DNA of 64,000 nucleotides from Epiperipatus broadwayi (GCA_028023455.1 JAQFVV010012405.1:4694953-4758952), one strand, 5' to 3'; shown: positions 34,000 through 46,880, numbered from the stretch's first letter. Notes: generated from the letters alone by a model not told the origin. Numbers and translations: made by a program.

Positions 34000-35200
34000 G
34001 AACTTGAATGTTTTAATCATCATTCATGTTGGCAAAAGTAGCCACATACCCATTTACCAAACAATATTAAATGGTTAGCTGGGTGGCTGTGGGCTGAAGA
34101 TCTGGCTATTGACATTAACGCATTTCTTTAAATCCAATTATGTGTTTAAATGTTCATTTTTTCCAGAATTTATTGGATTAAATATAACATTTTTTAAGGG
34201 TAAAAAAAAAAAACAACAACACTATTTTTGATATTCAGATTATTTTAATTTTCCAACTGAACTAGATCGGATAAAAATTTACAAGTTTTATATTGCCTGG
34301 GAGTTGAGCCCAAGCCATGAACATGACAGAGGCTTATTGTGTGAACCCACTCATTAATAACTATATAAAAAGTAGTGCTTCTGATGTAATTTGTGATGTT
34401 TCAGCATGGGAAGTAACAGTTGATCATCTATTCAGGATCTTTTAGCTCTTAAATTAAGAGCCGACCATTAGACTGAACTGCTCTTGATATTATTTGAAAT
34501 ATCAAAAATAATCACTATATAGTATCACTAACGACTTTCTTGTATTTAATCTCTAAAAACTTTTCTAATAATTTGGGAGTTTATATAAAAATTCCCATTA
34601 AGTATCAGAATTAACAGAATAGACTTGTGATTCGTAGACTTTGAGCTATAAAGTCGCCATTACTGCTCTAAATCTGGGCTATTATTTTTTTATTTTCCAA
34701 ACATATTCATAGCTGAAGCATAATTATTTAAAGTATAAGCTTATAGCGTTGCTGAAATTTATATATATATATTGTCAAACTTGTTGGCGAAATTATTAAT
34801 AACTGCAATCACTTCATTCGTATATTTATATATATATAATTTTGGGGTAATTTTGATTTTATATTTACAGTATATATAAAGTTTGAAATTTTTTGCATTA
34901 CTTTCTATGGTAAATTAATTGGAAAATAATGAATTCAGTAAATTTGCTTTAGTACAATTTCTTTAGCTTAAAAACTATTTGGAAGTGATTGCCTGGTTTT
35001 TCATCATCGGCCTCACCTAGCAATCACTCATAAACATGTAAATCATCCCAAATCCCACAAAAACAAAATACATTAGAAAATATAGCTTTTAAGCTGTCTT
35101 AATAAATTAAAAAGGTTTTATTATTTTATATTACGCTCTAAACATCAGGAACACTAATGTTTTAAAAGTACTGAACTGATGGTTTGACCAGAGGCATTTC
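34000..35200. other. AT-rich DNA without recognised genes
   Basis: The block at about 34050-34100 (CCCATTTACCAAACAATATT, AAATGGTTAGCTGGG) resembles 50890-50935, suggesting an old dispersed repeat. No gene is seen. Confidence 0.4.
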
Positions 35201-35209
35201 AACAATGTT

Positions 35210-35416
35210 GATCAGCTTTTGCCTAAGCTCAAACTTGTCTTCGATATAAAAAAAAAAAAGAACATTAAACACAATGTAAGGTTTGGCGGGGGGGGGGGGA
35301 GATTTCAACTCGGGATGATCAGCTTTTGCCTAAGCTCAAACTTGTCTTCGATATAAAAAAAAAGAACATTAAACACAATGTAAGGTTTGGCGGGGGAGAT
35401 TTCAACTCGGGATGAT
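35210..35416 (+). repeat. Tandem duplication of an about 107-bp unit
   Basis: Both copies begin GATCAGCTTTTGCCTAAGCT (35210 and 35317), include GTCTTCGATATAAAA and AACACAATGTAAGGTTTGGC, then a G run and GATTTCAACTCGGGATGAT. They differ mainly in the lengths of the A and G homopolymers (G12 versus G5), so the duplication is recent. Confidence 0.92.
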
Positions 35417-35764
35417 TCGCATACGACTCTGCCTTTATGCTAAACTTTTCTTTTATATGCTCTATATAAATAGATTTATGATAATTCCAACAATCTGTTA
35501 TATAGCAACTAATACATTTTTGAACTCACTTTTTTTTTTGCATGACCAGTAACCGTATAGCTTTAACTTGCCCAGTTATCTTTTCTACTAAATTTTCAAA
35601 AATACCTATCTACCTAAAAGTGAAACATTATAAATAGCCAGCTATAAAAAAAAAGCTATCTTCAATTTCTTTTCATAGAGAAACTTTGAGAAAGACCGTA
35701 CACTCATTAGGCATTTCAATTGTAGCGATTTGAAATAAAAATATTAAGCATGTTACAAAAAAAA

Positions 35765-35850
35765 CCTCAAGTTTACTCAAGCGGATTCGAACCCAGGTCA
35801 CAGGTATGTAATAGGGTGCACTACTGTTGTCTCACGAATCTAATACACAA
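35765..35850 (-). pseudogene. tRNA-derived remnant
   Basis: The minus strand has CCTGGGTTCGAATCCGC, an exact B box (GGTTCGAATCC), about 45 bases after an ACAGTAGTGCACC D-arm-like stretch. A T8 run follows about 20 bases later, resembling a pol III terminator. The T stem does not pair well, so a functional tRNA is unlikely. Confidence 0.5.
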
Positions 35851-35859
35851 CTAAACTAT

Positions 35860-38800
35860 CTTTTTTTTTTTTTAAAGACGAGTGGGAGGAGTTACAGTAT
35901 GGGTTAGCGAACTAATCAAGAAAATATTTCTCCATCTTGTGGTCAAAATAAATACTAAAGAATAATAACTTAATAGAAAATCTCTATAAAGCTTTTAAAT
36001 TTGTCGAACAAAGTAATCTCTCTACAATACTGATACAAATGTGTAGCTAATGATCTGTAAAAATTATTAGATTACGTTAAATGTTTCTTTGCACTTAATA
36101 TAAAGTACAACTTCTATTTATTATAAAAATAAACGTATAAAAACGATTTGTCAATTCAAGATTATAAACAGGGCTTTTACTGATATTACTTATACTACAT
36201 CTATAAACTATAGTTTATATTCTAAATATGTATATATTTAAAAAATGAGTAAAATTTATATCATAAAGTTTAATGTTTTAATTATATTCAACGTTAACAG
36301 TAAACACTTTTTTGAAAAAAATTTAAATAGCTTTTATAAATTTTTGAATACAGTAGTATTCGAAAGATTTTTTAAACCAATACTGTTATGTAAAATGCAA
36401 TCCTCTAATAAAAGAACACTGAAGACGGCATTATTCACAGGGATTGCCAATTGCCGGGTAAGTAGAGTTCGATTGTTTGTCTATTCTCGTTTATTCGCTA
36501 ACTAGGAATATCTTGATATTTAATACGAACCAAGACAAATTTCGTAAGATGAAGTTTTATACAACTGTTTAAATAATTGATCGATTATTAAGATTTATAC
36601 TTTCTTAATCTTTGTCAGAATAATATGAAAACAGGTAGATAGACAGCTTAAAAATACAATTCTTACTTTATTAAAATTTATCAGAAGTTTTGATTAAATA
36701 ATATTTTATTTTTGTTTTGATTTATAAAGTAGCAGAATATTCTTTTATAAAGTAATCTATTAATAAGATTTTAAAATAGCTTATACCAGTAATAGTGAAT
36801 ACAGTGCTTGGCAACTTGTTATATACACACACATAGTATAATATTTACATTTTATATATAATGCTTAAATTTTTAGAGAAATTCTCAGCTACTACATTTT
36901 ATTATATGCAGTATCTATGTTACGGTGAGCAGATTATATTTAAAGATACATACCTACTTATATTTAAACACTCGCCCTCACCTAAATAGACAGTTTTATT
37001 TTTTTGAAGCTAACATAATAAAGTGAATGAGCAAAAATTATTTTGGTATGCTTTTTTTTTTTTAATTGGCATAAATATTTTTGTTTTGGAATCATTTGTC
37101 ATAATTCACAAGAACGAATACTTTGTCTAATAAAAACTATAGTAAAATAACTTGCTGTTTAATTTATTTTTGGCTAAAATAAATTTAGAAAAAATACTGT
37201 ACATAGTTATATATATATTGATAAATTACTTTCACACTTAATAAGTATTTAAATATTCAGTATTAGTTTGGTAATTTTCCGAGAATAATATAGTAAAGCA
37301 ATTTGAAATTATTACAAATTATTCTTCTATAAATATAGTATTGGTTTGTAATTAAAAGATAATTCTAAATTTGCATAAGCAAATTTATTGTTACTTATAA
37401 AAAAATTTGGTAACGAAGAACAATAGAACTTTTTGCAATTAAAAATTAATAAACTAAATAGTATTTACATAATATTGTTTTTAAAAATATTTGGGAGATT
37501 TTAAAAAGAAATAAAATTTGCCGTATAATCAAATTAATAATTTTTCAAAGATATAATAATAATATTTCAATCTATTAAAATAGTTAATAGATACTGTAAA
37601 GAATTTTAAAATGTATAAATAAAATTTTACAAATTTTTTTTGACTAATTTTACTAAAATATACAACCATTTTATATACGTTATATTAAAAAGTTACGCGC
37701 GCACACACACAATGCAACTTTATACGTAATCCTCTTAACAAATATATTTTTGTTTATATTATTTTTGAACATAATTATTTAAACCACACAAATACAAAAT
37801 TATAAAGCAACAATATAAAATACACTTTTCCTTTCACCTTACACAAGCATGTGCGCGTGGATAAATTTATTATATCAATATTTTTTTAAAAAAATCAATA
37901 TACTGTAATGTCAAAATGTTCGGTAAAGAATAATAAAAGCGTAAAAGAAACAATACGGATAAAAAATGACCTGTAATTAATTTTTTAAAAGTAATATAGG
38001 GATTATGATTCGCTCTTTTCCTATACAAATACATGTGTGTGTCTATATGTAATAATTATATTTGTAGTAATTTTTAACAGCTATTGTAATAGTTAAAAAA
38101 TATTTATTTTTTAATTAATCACTTCTTGCTATATTATTATCTTTCTTAGCAGCGACATTTATTTAAATATAAGTAAAGCATTTTTTTTTCTTTCCTATCT
38201 AAATAATCATTGATTATGTCAAATTTCAAGTATACCCATGCTTATTTTTTTTTACACTCAAATTTGAAATAATTACAGTATAGAAGAATAAATAAAAATT
38301 AAAAAATATTTTCTTTAAATAATTATTTTATAAAAGCGTTTTATTTTTATAAAAACTAAATCCTTAATATGCTTCTTTATTTTAAAATAGCATTATTTCA
38401 AACCTTAGCTAACTAACCTAACTATTAGATTTTCTTTAATAAATAAAAGTTATTTAATTATTTAATTTCAAAGGTTATTGTGCAGTAAATAAAGACTATT
38501 TATTGCATAATGGTAATATTATGTTTTTTCCAAAAATAGTTCACGCAAAAAATAGGTAAACTTAAGACTACCTTAGTTTTTTTTTATTTAAATTGTATGT
38601 TGCACTAACTATTGATAAAAATTAAAAAACTTTAAAATTATTCACAATTGAAACCATCTTTTATTTCTTTCTGGATTTTTTTTTTTCACTTTTAGTATAA
38701 CTAAATGTTAAATAAGATTGTACAGTATTCGGTATTTAATATTCGACATCTATTTATATTTTTCGATACAAAAATTTGTTAATTTGAGCTTTTGAAATTA

Positions 38801-39840
38801 TTCATCAATATATATAAATATGATATTATAGCTGACAATTTCATTCTACTTCTCAGCTTGCAGATTGCTAAGTAATAATATAGTTTGAATATAATAATTA
38901 ATATTAGCGGTAACTGATAGAAATACATATAGTGTCTTCGGTTGAAATCGTCTGTGATATAAATTCTTTGCTTCACCGATTCACATACCCTGACGTGTAT
39001 TACAAATTTTAATTGATTGTTTAAATATTAGTACATTTTAAAGCGTAAACTTTGTTTTAATTATTTTTTATGGGCAATAATTATTTTAAACCGTTGCCAG
39101 TAGTTTAAATATTTATTGAAAATATAAATTACCAAATGGAAATTGAATACCAAGAAACTTGATATTATCATTAAATAGAAACTTGAATTCACACTTTCCT
39201 GCAACACTTTTAATTAAAAACAGATTACAGATATATAATTAAATACTGAATAATTTTCAAATAAAAATACTACCGTATTGTCGTTTAAATATAAAATAAA
39301 CTTTATTATAAGGTTTGTATGACTTTGAAAATTAATTTATTGATAAAATAAAAATATTAACAAGTACCATTTAAGAAACAATGGTTTATGAACTTTGTAG
39401 GCAGATTGTACAATACTATGCAATCTTATTCAAATTAAAATCAATCTGCAAATATACCCGTCAATCTTATTTATAAAAATAACATTTTTTTTTAGCAGGA
39501 TGAGTGTGCTTGATATATAAATCTGTTTTTAATTTTTGTTTTTGCCAGATTTACTTATGCTTACGTTTTCTTATGAATATAGGTATATTTGACAAAAAAA
39601 AAAAAAAAATTAGTCACTAAAAAGAAAATTGAAAGTCCGTGATAACAACGTACTATATCAAGCAAAAAAAATATCATTGATAGTTGACAGTTAGTGGCGA
39701 TTATTTACATTACAAAAGAACGGCATTTTTTATATCATTAAAAGTTATATTTTGCATTATATATATGTGTGTGTATGTATACGTATTTCATCGGCTTCTT
39801 ACTAATTGTGCATTTCGAAAATGCATGTTTATTGGAGAAT
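35860..39840. other. AT-rich DNA without recognised genes
   Basis: No gene can be supported. A good 5' splice-site match (GGTAAGT) occurs at 36456-36463 after a short open frame (see findings). The remainder is A/T tracts. Confidence 0.45.
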
Positions 39841-39858
39841 GTAATCAATACAATATTG

Positions 39859-39956
39859 GTTTTTTTTTCCATGTGTCAAAGCATCGGCCGGGAAACGAAC
39901 CCGGGACAACTGCTTGTAAGGCAGCTGTGCTAACCACTCGGCCACTAACGCTCGAC
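39859..39956 (-). mobile_element. tRNA-derived SINE, copy 2, with 10-bp target duplication
   Basis: The minus strand begins GTCGAGCGTTAG, with A box TGGCCGAGTGGTTAG, anticodon arm GCTGC-CTTACAA-GCAGT (anticodon TAC, valine-like), T arm CCGGGTTCGTTTCCCGG and 3' acceptor strand CGATGCT. A TTGACACATGG link and A9 tail follow. TACAATATTG occurs exactly on both sides (39849-39858 and 39957-39966). The body is shorter and better folded than the copy at 31058-31169. The acceptor stem has one A-C mismatch. Confidence 0.88.
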
Positions 39957-39969
39957 TACAATATTGTTT

Positions 39970-40480
39970 TTGTTGCCACGTAAATGCAAGTTGCTTAAAG
40001 ATGATAAACATATTTTTTCACTATCAAAACAACCGATCTCATATACAGAAAGCAACCGTTTCACATTCTAATCTAATATCTTTATGGATAGCCGCTTCAT
40101 TTCATTTATCAGTATTTTTTAAAGTAATATCAGTCTTTATTATTATTAGATACTGTCGACTTCGATTTCTGATTCTCATAGGAGTAGAACGATCGATCAC
40201 CTGTTCGGTTTCTTAAGCTGCTCAAAGGCACATTATTTCTCTATTTCATATATATATATATTATCACTATCTTTTAAAAAAATATTTTGAATAACTTTTT
40301 TTTAGCATACCTATTGAAGAACCTGCCATTATTAAATTATTAATAAAATCGTTTTAATTAACAATTTATACTTTATGCACTGTATTCTTTAAGCACAATA
40401 CTTTCTTTAAACATTAGTATTTGTATTAATATCTCATTTACTTTTAAATACCGCCTAATGCTATACTAGCAATTAAATAA
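39970..40480. other. AT-rich DNA without recognised genes
   Basis: Nothing recognised. Confidence 0.45.
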
Positions 40481-40485
40481 TATGG

Positions 40486-40720
40486 AAATTCATATACAAT
40501 ACTAGCCAAAACAACAACATTTTACTAAAATCCTTACACAACTATAGTTTAATCTATTAATAAATAGACCTTCTCAAGAACGTCTATTTGTTAATAAAAG
40601 ATGGCTGTATAAGAATTTTAGTAAAATTTTGTTGCTGAGATGGTCTATTTGTTGATAGATGGTTGTATAAGAATTTTAGTAAAATTTTGTTTTGGCTTGT
40701 ATTGTAGTAGTAAATGAATT
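40486..40720. mobile_element. MITE-like element with long terminal inverted repeats
   Basis: The left end GAAATTCATATACAATACTA, GCCAAAACAA and ATTTTACTAAAATCCTTACA is mirrored at the right end by AAGAATTTTAGTAAAATTTT, TTGGCTTGTATTGTA and AATGAATTTC. A GATGG...TATAAGAATTTTAGTAAAA block is present twice in the right half, indicating an internal duplication. It encodes nothing. Confidence 0.78.
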
Positions 40721-40724
40721 TCTA

Positions 40725-43700
40725 TTTTATTTTCTCATTCATCATGTATATGCAACCAAAAACAGACACTTGTGGTAGAATGTTTGACTTATCTGCCTGC
40801 CATATGCATTATTTTGGTTAGAATAAAGGAGGAGGGTATATATTTTTCAGGTAACCAATATATGATTGATTTAATTGGATATCCAATGAATTTTTGAATG
40901 TGTTTGCATAAAATAAAAGCAAGAAAAGACCCTTAAACACAATGTGACAACTGGATAGCCTAGCGAGTAATATCTTTTTTGTTACTGTTTGCATTTGCTA
41001 AATCTTTACCCTGAAATAGACTATTAAAAAATAATAATTCTCTAGATTATGAGATTATGACGTTTGGGCAACATTTGAACAAGGGAACTGACATTTTAAG
41101 CTAAAGATCCTTGGACTTTTGCAATTTTACCACTGACTAACATACCTTAATAGATATATAATTAATACATAAAATATATTTATAACAAGTCAACAACTTA
41201 CAAAGCAAAAGATGTTCTTTGAAATAGTACATAATTCTAACAAAGGAATTCTGCAAATTATATATTTAGTAATAAACTATGTTTATTAAATAGGACACAA
41301 TGTGTTGTTTATTATAAAAAAAATATATCAAATATATATATAATGAATATTACTAGTTACTATTGAGGGTGCTCTTTTTATTAATCCTAAGCTAAAAACT
41401 TTTTAACTAATAAAAGAAATAATAAAATGCAGATAATAATCACAATATTTACTGGAGGAAACAATGTATCATCTGCTCAATAAATTATTAGGACTACTAA
41501 TACTTATTACACCAATTCAATATTAGGTGGAATTTTATGTATTAGCTAAAAATAATTCTGTAAATGATAAAAATGCAAAAAGTTATCAACCACATGGATT
41601 TTTTCCCAATGTAGTGGACAGATAGGATAAAATATTTATGCAGGAAAACAGTGGTTTTAAACTGATTTTTTAAGGATTACAGATTAATAAAGATTGTCAC
41701 AGGACAGTTTAAATCATAATTATGTGCATGACAATTCTCTTCTAATAGTAATATGCAGCTAATAAAATTCAAGAGAATTTTTCTTTGGCTCACAGCTAAC
41801 CTAAGTAGTTGTCCAATATTACTTTGAAAATGTTTATCTAAGCTAACTTTAGGCAGAAAATAACGAAGAAAAATTGCTAAAATCTTCAATCACTCAGGTA
41901 TTGGTATTGCCTTCCCCACTATTTTTTTTATGCAGGGATGGTTGTTTTCAATGCCTTCATCTTGCAGTATGCTGTTTATGTCTTATGTATACTAATTTTA
42001 TGATAGATTATAAAGTTAATATATATAAGAGATAAACACTATTTTTAATAAAAGCTTATTGCATGATTTAAAGTGTTCAGATTCTGGGTCTCGGATTGAT
42101 TCCAGCTCTGACACTTCCGGCTTGATGTTCGTATAATCCTACCCCCTTGCAATAAAACTATTCGATTATTCTTTTACTTTTTTTAATGTTAGTTTTAAAT
42201 TTATAGTAAATTTCCCATTTGTTCCGGGATAATGTGACGATAGGCATCATAAGTGATAGATTAAGCTTCGATCCGGGAACTTTTACTTGAGTGTGCGCAT
42301 ATGCTACTAAAAACATTGTCATTTCATTAATAAAATCCCCCCCCCCCCCACTTTGAAGTTTTAATTTTTTTTTCAATGGCTTTTTTTTTTTTAAAAAAAA
42401 AAGAAATAAATATGCCTGTGTGTGTGTAAATCTGTAACGATTTTTAAGCGTGTAAAAAGTTCCTTTTTTTTCTGAAAAAAATTTCTTATCGTTTTATTTC
42501 CATAATCATTCTTTTTTCCTTATTATTTTCTATAATTCAATTTTATATTAAGATGGAGTAAGCTAAGGATAAATCATGGGCAAATTTCATTTACATATGT
42601 ACAAAATGATTGCCATGGCCATAATTTGGATTCCAGTAAATAAATTTTTTTAACTTGGTGAAATTTTCAGGCATGCGTAGATAGAACCAACCTAGCGGAC
42701 GAATTTGTTTTTATTAAAAAATTAAAAAAGAGATAGGAAAATTGTAAAAGTCAACACAAACAGAAAGCTGACTAGTCTTAGAAACCTGATCTCTACATGG
42801 GCTTTTTATGATCGTGTTATCACGCCAAATATATATATATAGCTCATACAAAAATAATTATTAACTTAGATAATAGTAATATCCAATTTTTATGATACAA
42901 AAGCTAAGATAAAATCTTGAACATAGATACAATCAATTTCTGATTTAATGTCAACCTGACTATAATAACAGTTAAGTTCGGTGATATAAAAGTTTGCTGA
43001 TGAGCACGAATTAAAGTTTTAATGAAGAAAGGGCAGAATTGAATGTCTAAGACATTTGAAATTCTTTAGATTTCAGATACTATAAATATAAAACGTATAG
43101 CTATCAATAGTGTTGAGAAAAATGTTAAATCGTGATTGGTCTTGAGATAAATCTGAAAATCGGAGGGTAGAGTATTGACTCTTTAATGAATGGGATTATT
43201 AAGATTCAAGGATGAAGGCATCGGTACATTAAGCCAAATTATCATGCTAACATGGTAATAATTCTTGAAGAAAATGTCACATAACAAAGAACAGAGGTAA
43301 GCGCCTATTGTTTATAGCAAACAAAACATTTCTAGATAAACTATAAAAATTTACTTTTAATATTAAAATAGTATTAAAATCAAAATATAAAAGATTACTG
43401 AGATAGGAAGAGATTCAATGATTGTCTTCATTACGCCATGTTCACAATCCATGTTCAGAATTGATTTTTTTTTTTTTTTTTTTTTTGCCGGTATCAGCGA
43501 ATTTCTAATTAAGACGAAAAAAATTTTTTTTAGATGAGTTATTTTTAGATAGAAAATAATGGTCCCCAAAAATGTAACTGGTCAGATGAAAATAAAAAGG
43601 TCAAGGAGGTGTTATACTGCTGCAGGCACTACGCGGCATCGTTTATCTATTTTAAGAAAATAATGTGTAGCATATAATCTCAAATATCAGATTGTGATAT

Positions 43701-44010
43701 TTAAAATATTAATCGTTCGATTAAAGAATTAATAAAAAATTGATAAAACTTAATCAAAAGCGGCAATAATTACAAATAAATATATAAATTGATATAAAAC
43801 AATCCACTCTATATTGTTAAAATATAGAACAGGTTGCTTTTTTAGTAATACCTTTCCCACTGGCTAAAAAAAAAAAAAAAACTTTTAATAAAGATCAGCA
43901 TTAAATCTGTGTAATGGGGGGGGGGGGTATTCGAATGTTTTCTTTATAGGATTACAATTGTCAGCGGTAAAATTTAAGAGATTAATTTTTTGTATAAAAA
44001 TTATTTTGTA
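40725..44010. other. AT-rich DNA without recognised genes
   Basis: Oligo-C (about 42340), oligo-T (about 43464) and oligo-G (about 43916) tracts are present. A patch at 42070-42130 and 42230-42310 is less AT-rich. No gene was recognised. Confidence 0.45.
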
Positions 44011-44014
44011 TTTA

Positions 44015-44230
44015 AGCAATCATCAGCATCCATTTTCAACCTACATCTATCCACTGCAATATGAAGGTCTTTTCAAGTTCAATCAACATTCTTCGTCTCT
44101 ACATTAACCTAGTACACTATTATTTCATCCATCTATCTCACATGTGGTCTGTTTCTAGGTTTTTTACAATGCATTTGAATCTAACTAAAAATTTCAACTG
44201 TCCATCTACTATCATTTCTTCTAGCAATAT
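44015..44230 (-). pseudogene. LINE 3' end (second family), degenerate
   Basis: The minus strand contains GATAGTAGATGGACAGTTGA, AAAAAACCTAGAAACAGACC, ACATGTGAGATAGATGGATG and a GAAAAGACCTTCATATTGCA segment, the same order as in 28760-29190. The GAT tail is decayed. Confidence 0.65.
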
Positions 44231-44239
44231 AAACAGTAA

Positions 44240-45965
44240 TTAAATATATACATATCCAATTTTTCACTTTCGTTGACTTTCCCTCAGAAATGTTGAAACT
44301 AATAGTGACTATAAGGTTATACAATATTATATTATACTTCATCGCTTAAGAAGTTATTCTTTACAGGAATTAATCTACTTCTGATTGAATCCCCTAAAAG
44401 AAAAAAATAATTGACCAAGATTATTGTTTAGAATTCCATACAAAGTGAAAGGACTAAAATCTTAATATGAAACTCAAGTTCCAGATTAAATCTATTATTG
44501 CACTGATCTATCCAGTGAATATCTTAGGATTAGCTGATATTTTAATGTCCCATCAACTATTTCTAACAGATTATAATTAATAAATATATATATTTATTAA
44601 TTAAGGATCAAAAACGAATCTATATTCGGGCATGTTTATGTTAAAAGCAAACAAAAGTATTGATTAAATTAAGAAAAAAAAATGTATGCATTCCAAATTG
44701 TTTCAAATACAGTGGATATGGGGAAAGAAATAGTAAAGTTTATATTGTAGCATTAAATAGGAATAGCTTTCAAAAAAATTGTGATAAGTGGATAGCAAGC
44801 AATATCTAGTTACCACTGTCAGCAATCAATTATTTGCATGCCTGGGCATCTTAATTTTCCTCCATTTACAATTTAATTAACTAGATGGAAAACAAAAAAT
44901 AGAATTAAAATTAAAGCCTTAACAAAATTGTTACTTTATATTTTAATAAATATTTTTAAATTTAATTTAATTTTTAATTGATTTTTAAATTTGTATTTTG
45001 TTTTTTGGAAGTACAACAACGAATAAAACTAACAGGTTTGCAAGCAATAACAAGCTAAAACAATGATAATGTAATATTATTTTACCTATTGCAGTAATCT
45101 ACCATCTATTTATTCCCACTTATGTTGATTTTCTAATCCACATTTTTAAGCTATTGACCAAAATTGACAATATACTGATTAAGGTTTAAACTATTGATAA
45201 TGAATGGTAATAAATAAATAAATTCAGATATGCTACGATTAATGTGAACACCCCTAATTTGAAAGCCATTATCCGAATATTTTGTTTTTATATAAATATA
45301 AGCATTGTATTTTATTAGCATTTTTTCATTCCACTTCTATCCTGTACTAACTAATAGAGAAACCAGAATTATTTTGTTTGCAGAAAGACTATCCTAAACT
45401 GCTATTATTCTGCATTACTACTTGATTTATTTTTAATGATAATGAATGTGTTTGTATGTGTATACATATTTATCTGACCGGTGTAATTACAGAATAACAT
45501 ATCTATTTCCACGCATTGCGCATGAGGATAAGAAATTTTTGCATTTTGTTTGTTAAGAATAGAGGTAAAGTTTTATTTATTTTGAAAGTTTACTTTTTTG
45601 CTTTAATTGCAATTTTTCTTATTTTAATGATATTTTTATTAACAAATATAGAGTATATTTTTATAATTACTAATTATTATTATTATTATTATTTTTTTAA
45701 GAATTAAATGATTTCAGTGTTGGGAGGAAAAAAAAAACCAATATTCACCCATTTCCCCATTATTTTTAATAGTTTTAAAACTATTTTAAAAATTATTATA
45801 GACAATAAATTATTTTTAATACAAAATCTATTCAAACTGAATTCAATATATATATAATGCACATTAAACTTTTGTCTTAATTATGTTTAAACTTTTGAGA
45901 TAAGATTAATAAAACAAATTTATACAATACATAAAAAGTAATTCAGTATATATAAATTACAAACA
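44240..45965. other. AT-rich DNA without recognised genes
   Basis: Nothing recognised. Confidence 0.45.
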
Positions 45966-45970
45966 GTAAG

Positions 45971-46240
45971 ACTAGAAATTACCCACTAAATATTTCTGTA
46001 GAGTAATTTTCACTACACTACACTGTTTTCTATCTGTTTATGTCCATATTTAACACCTTGTGAAGGGGTATAATTATAAATATATGACCAAAGCATGTGA
46101 AAAAGATGTATGACCCTCAAGATGCACATTTCGTGCTGAACCAGCACTCATCAGTTGGCCCAGATCACAATTTCTACCTTGCGTGAGTGGTATAGTGAAA
46201 ATTGCACCACAGAAATATTCATTAAGTGAAATTAATGTTT
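45971..46240 (-). mobile_element. Hammerhead-bearing element, subfamily 1, copy D, with terminal inverted repeats
   Basis: The left end has TATTTCTGTAGAGTAATTTT and CACTA. The right end has TAGTGAAAATTGCACCACAG and AAATA, its inverse with three mismatches in 25. Between them, on the minus strand, lie the ribozyme (46110-46168) and the CATATG/TTTATAATTATA block shared with copies B, E and F. Here both ends carry the inverted repeat, whereas copies B, E and F end next to microsatellites on the ribozyme side. Confidence 0.75.
46110..46168 (-). ncRNA. Type I hammerhead ribozyme, copy D, intact core
   Basis: The minus strand has CTGATGAG (46154 down to 46147), stem II GTGCT/AGCAC with loop GGTTC, CGAAA (46133 to 46129), a three-pair stem III ATG/CAT with loop TG, and C at 46121 as the cleavage residue (AUC triplet). 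Stem I pairs CAA with TTG and, beyond an internal loop, GATC with GGTC. Every invariant hammerhead position is intact. This is the best-preserved copy in the window. Activity is predicted, not shown. Confidence 0.9.
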
Positions 46241-46244
46241 CTTT

Positions 46245-46878
46245 TAAATTTTCAGCAAAGTTTGAAAGGAGATATTGTTAAAATATAAAAAAAATTCAAT
46301 TCCAAACAAGTCCTCAGATCAAAGATTTTGGGTTAATGGTAATTTATCTGTAATAACAATAAAGTAATTTTACTCAGCAAAAAATCGTTAATTTTAAATT
46401 TACACACTCGAGTTTGTATATAAAAAAAAAACACCTCACTTTCATTAGTATTTTAAAGTTTAAAATAAAATGCAATAAATAAAAATAATTTTTACATTTT
46501 ATTCTTTAGAGGCAATAATTTGATAGGGGTGTTTGCAATAATTGATAATAGAAAAAAATAGTAAAATGAAATAAATCCATTTTTAGCATTTAGTTTGTTA
46601 ATCTTTTTGTGCTTTCAGTAAATAAAATAATTGAATAATAATTGCCCAGAAGTTCATATGAATTTTGAGCACTAGAACCAATAGAATAGGAACTGCAGGT
46701 TTAATTGTATTGACTAAAAACATGTCCCAAAACATCACTTTGAATTTAGAAAACTCTATACAGGGGAAATGATATTTTGCAATTATTTTCAATCACTTCA
46801 GACAAATCTTGATATTTTTCTTAAAGAATAGTCTTATAGGCATTTCTGTTAGTTTTAAAACATTACATACGCCATTAA
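46245..46878. other. AT-rich DNA without recognised genes
   Basis: Nothing recognised. Confidence 0.45.
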
Positions 46879-46880
46879 AA

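Noticed and set aside
36245-36505. 86-codon plus-strand frame as a gene
   Set aside because: Low-complexity N-terminal part and no domain; only the splice-donor match was kept as a weak finding.
42997-43011. CTGATGAG followed by CACGAA, resembling a hammerhead core
   Set aside because: There is no stem II between the two boxes, no proper GAAA and no flanking stem I or III pairing.
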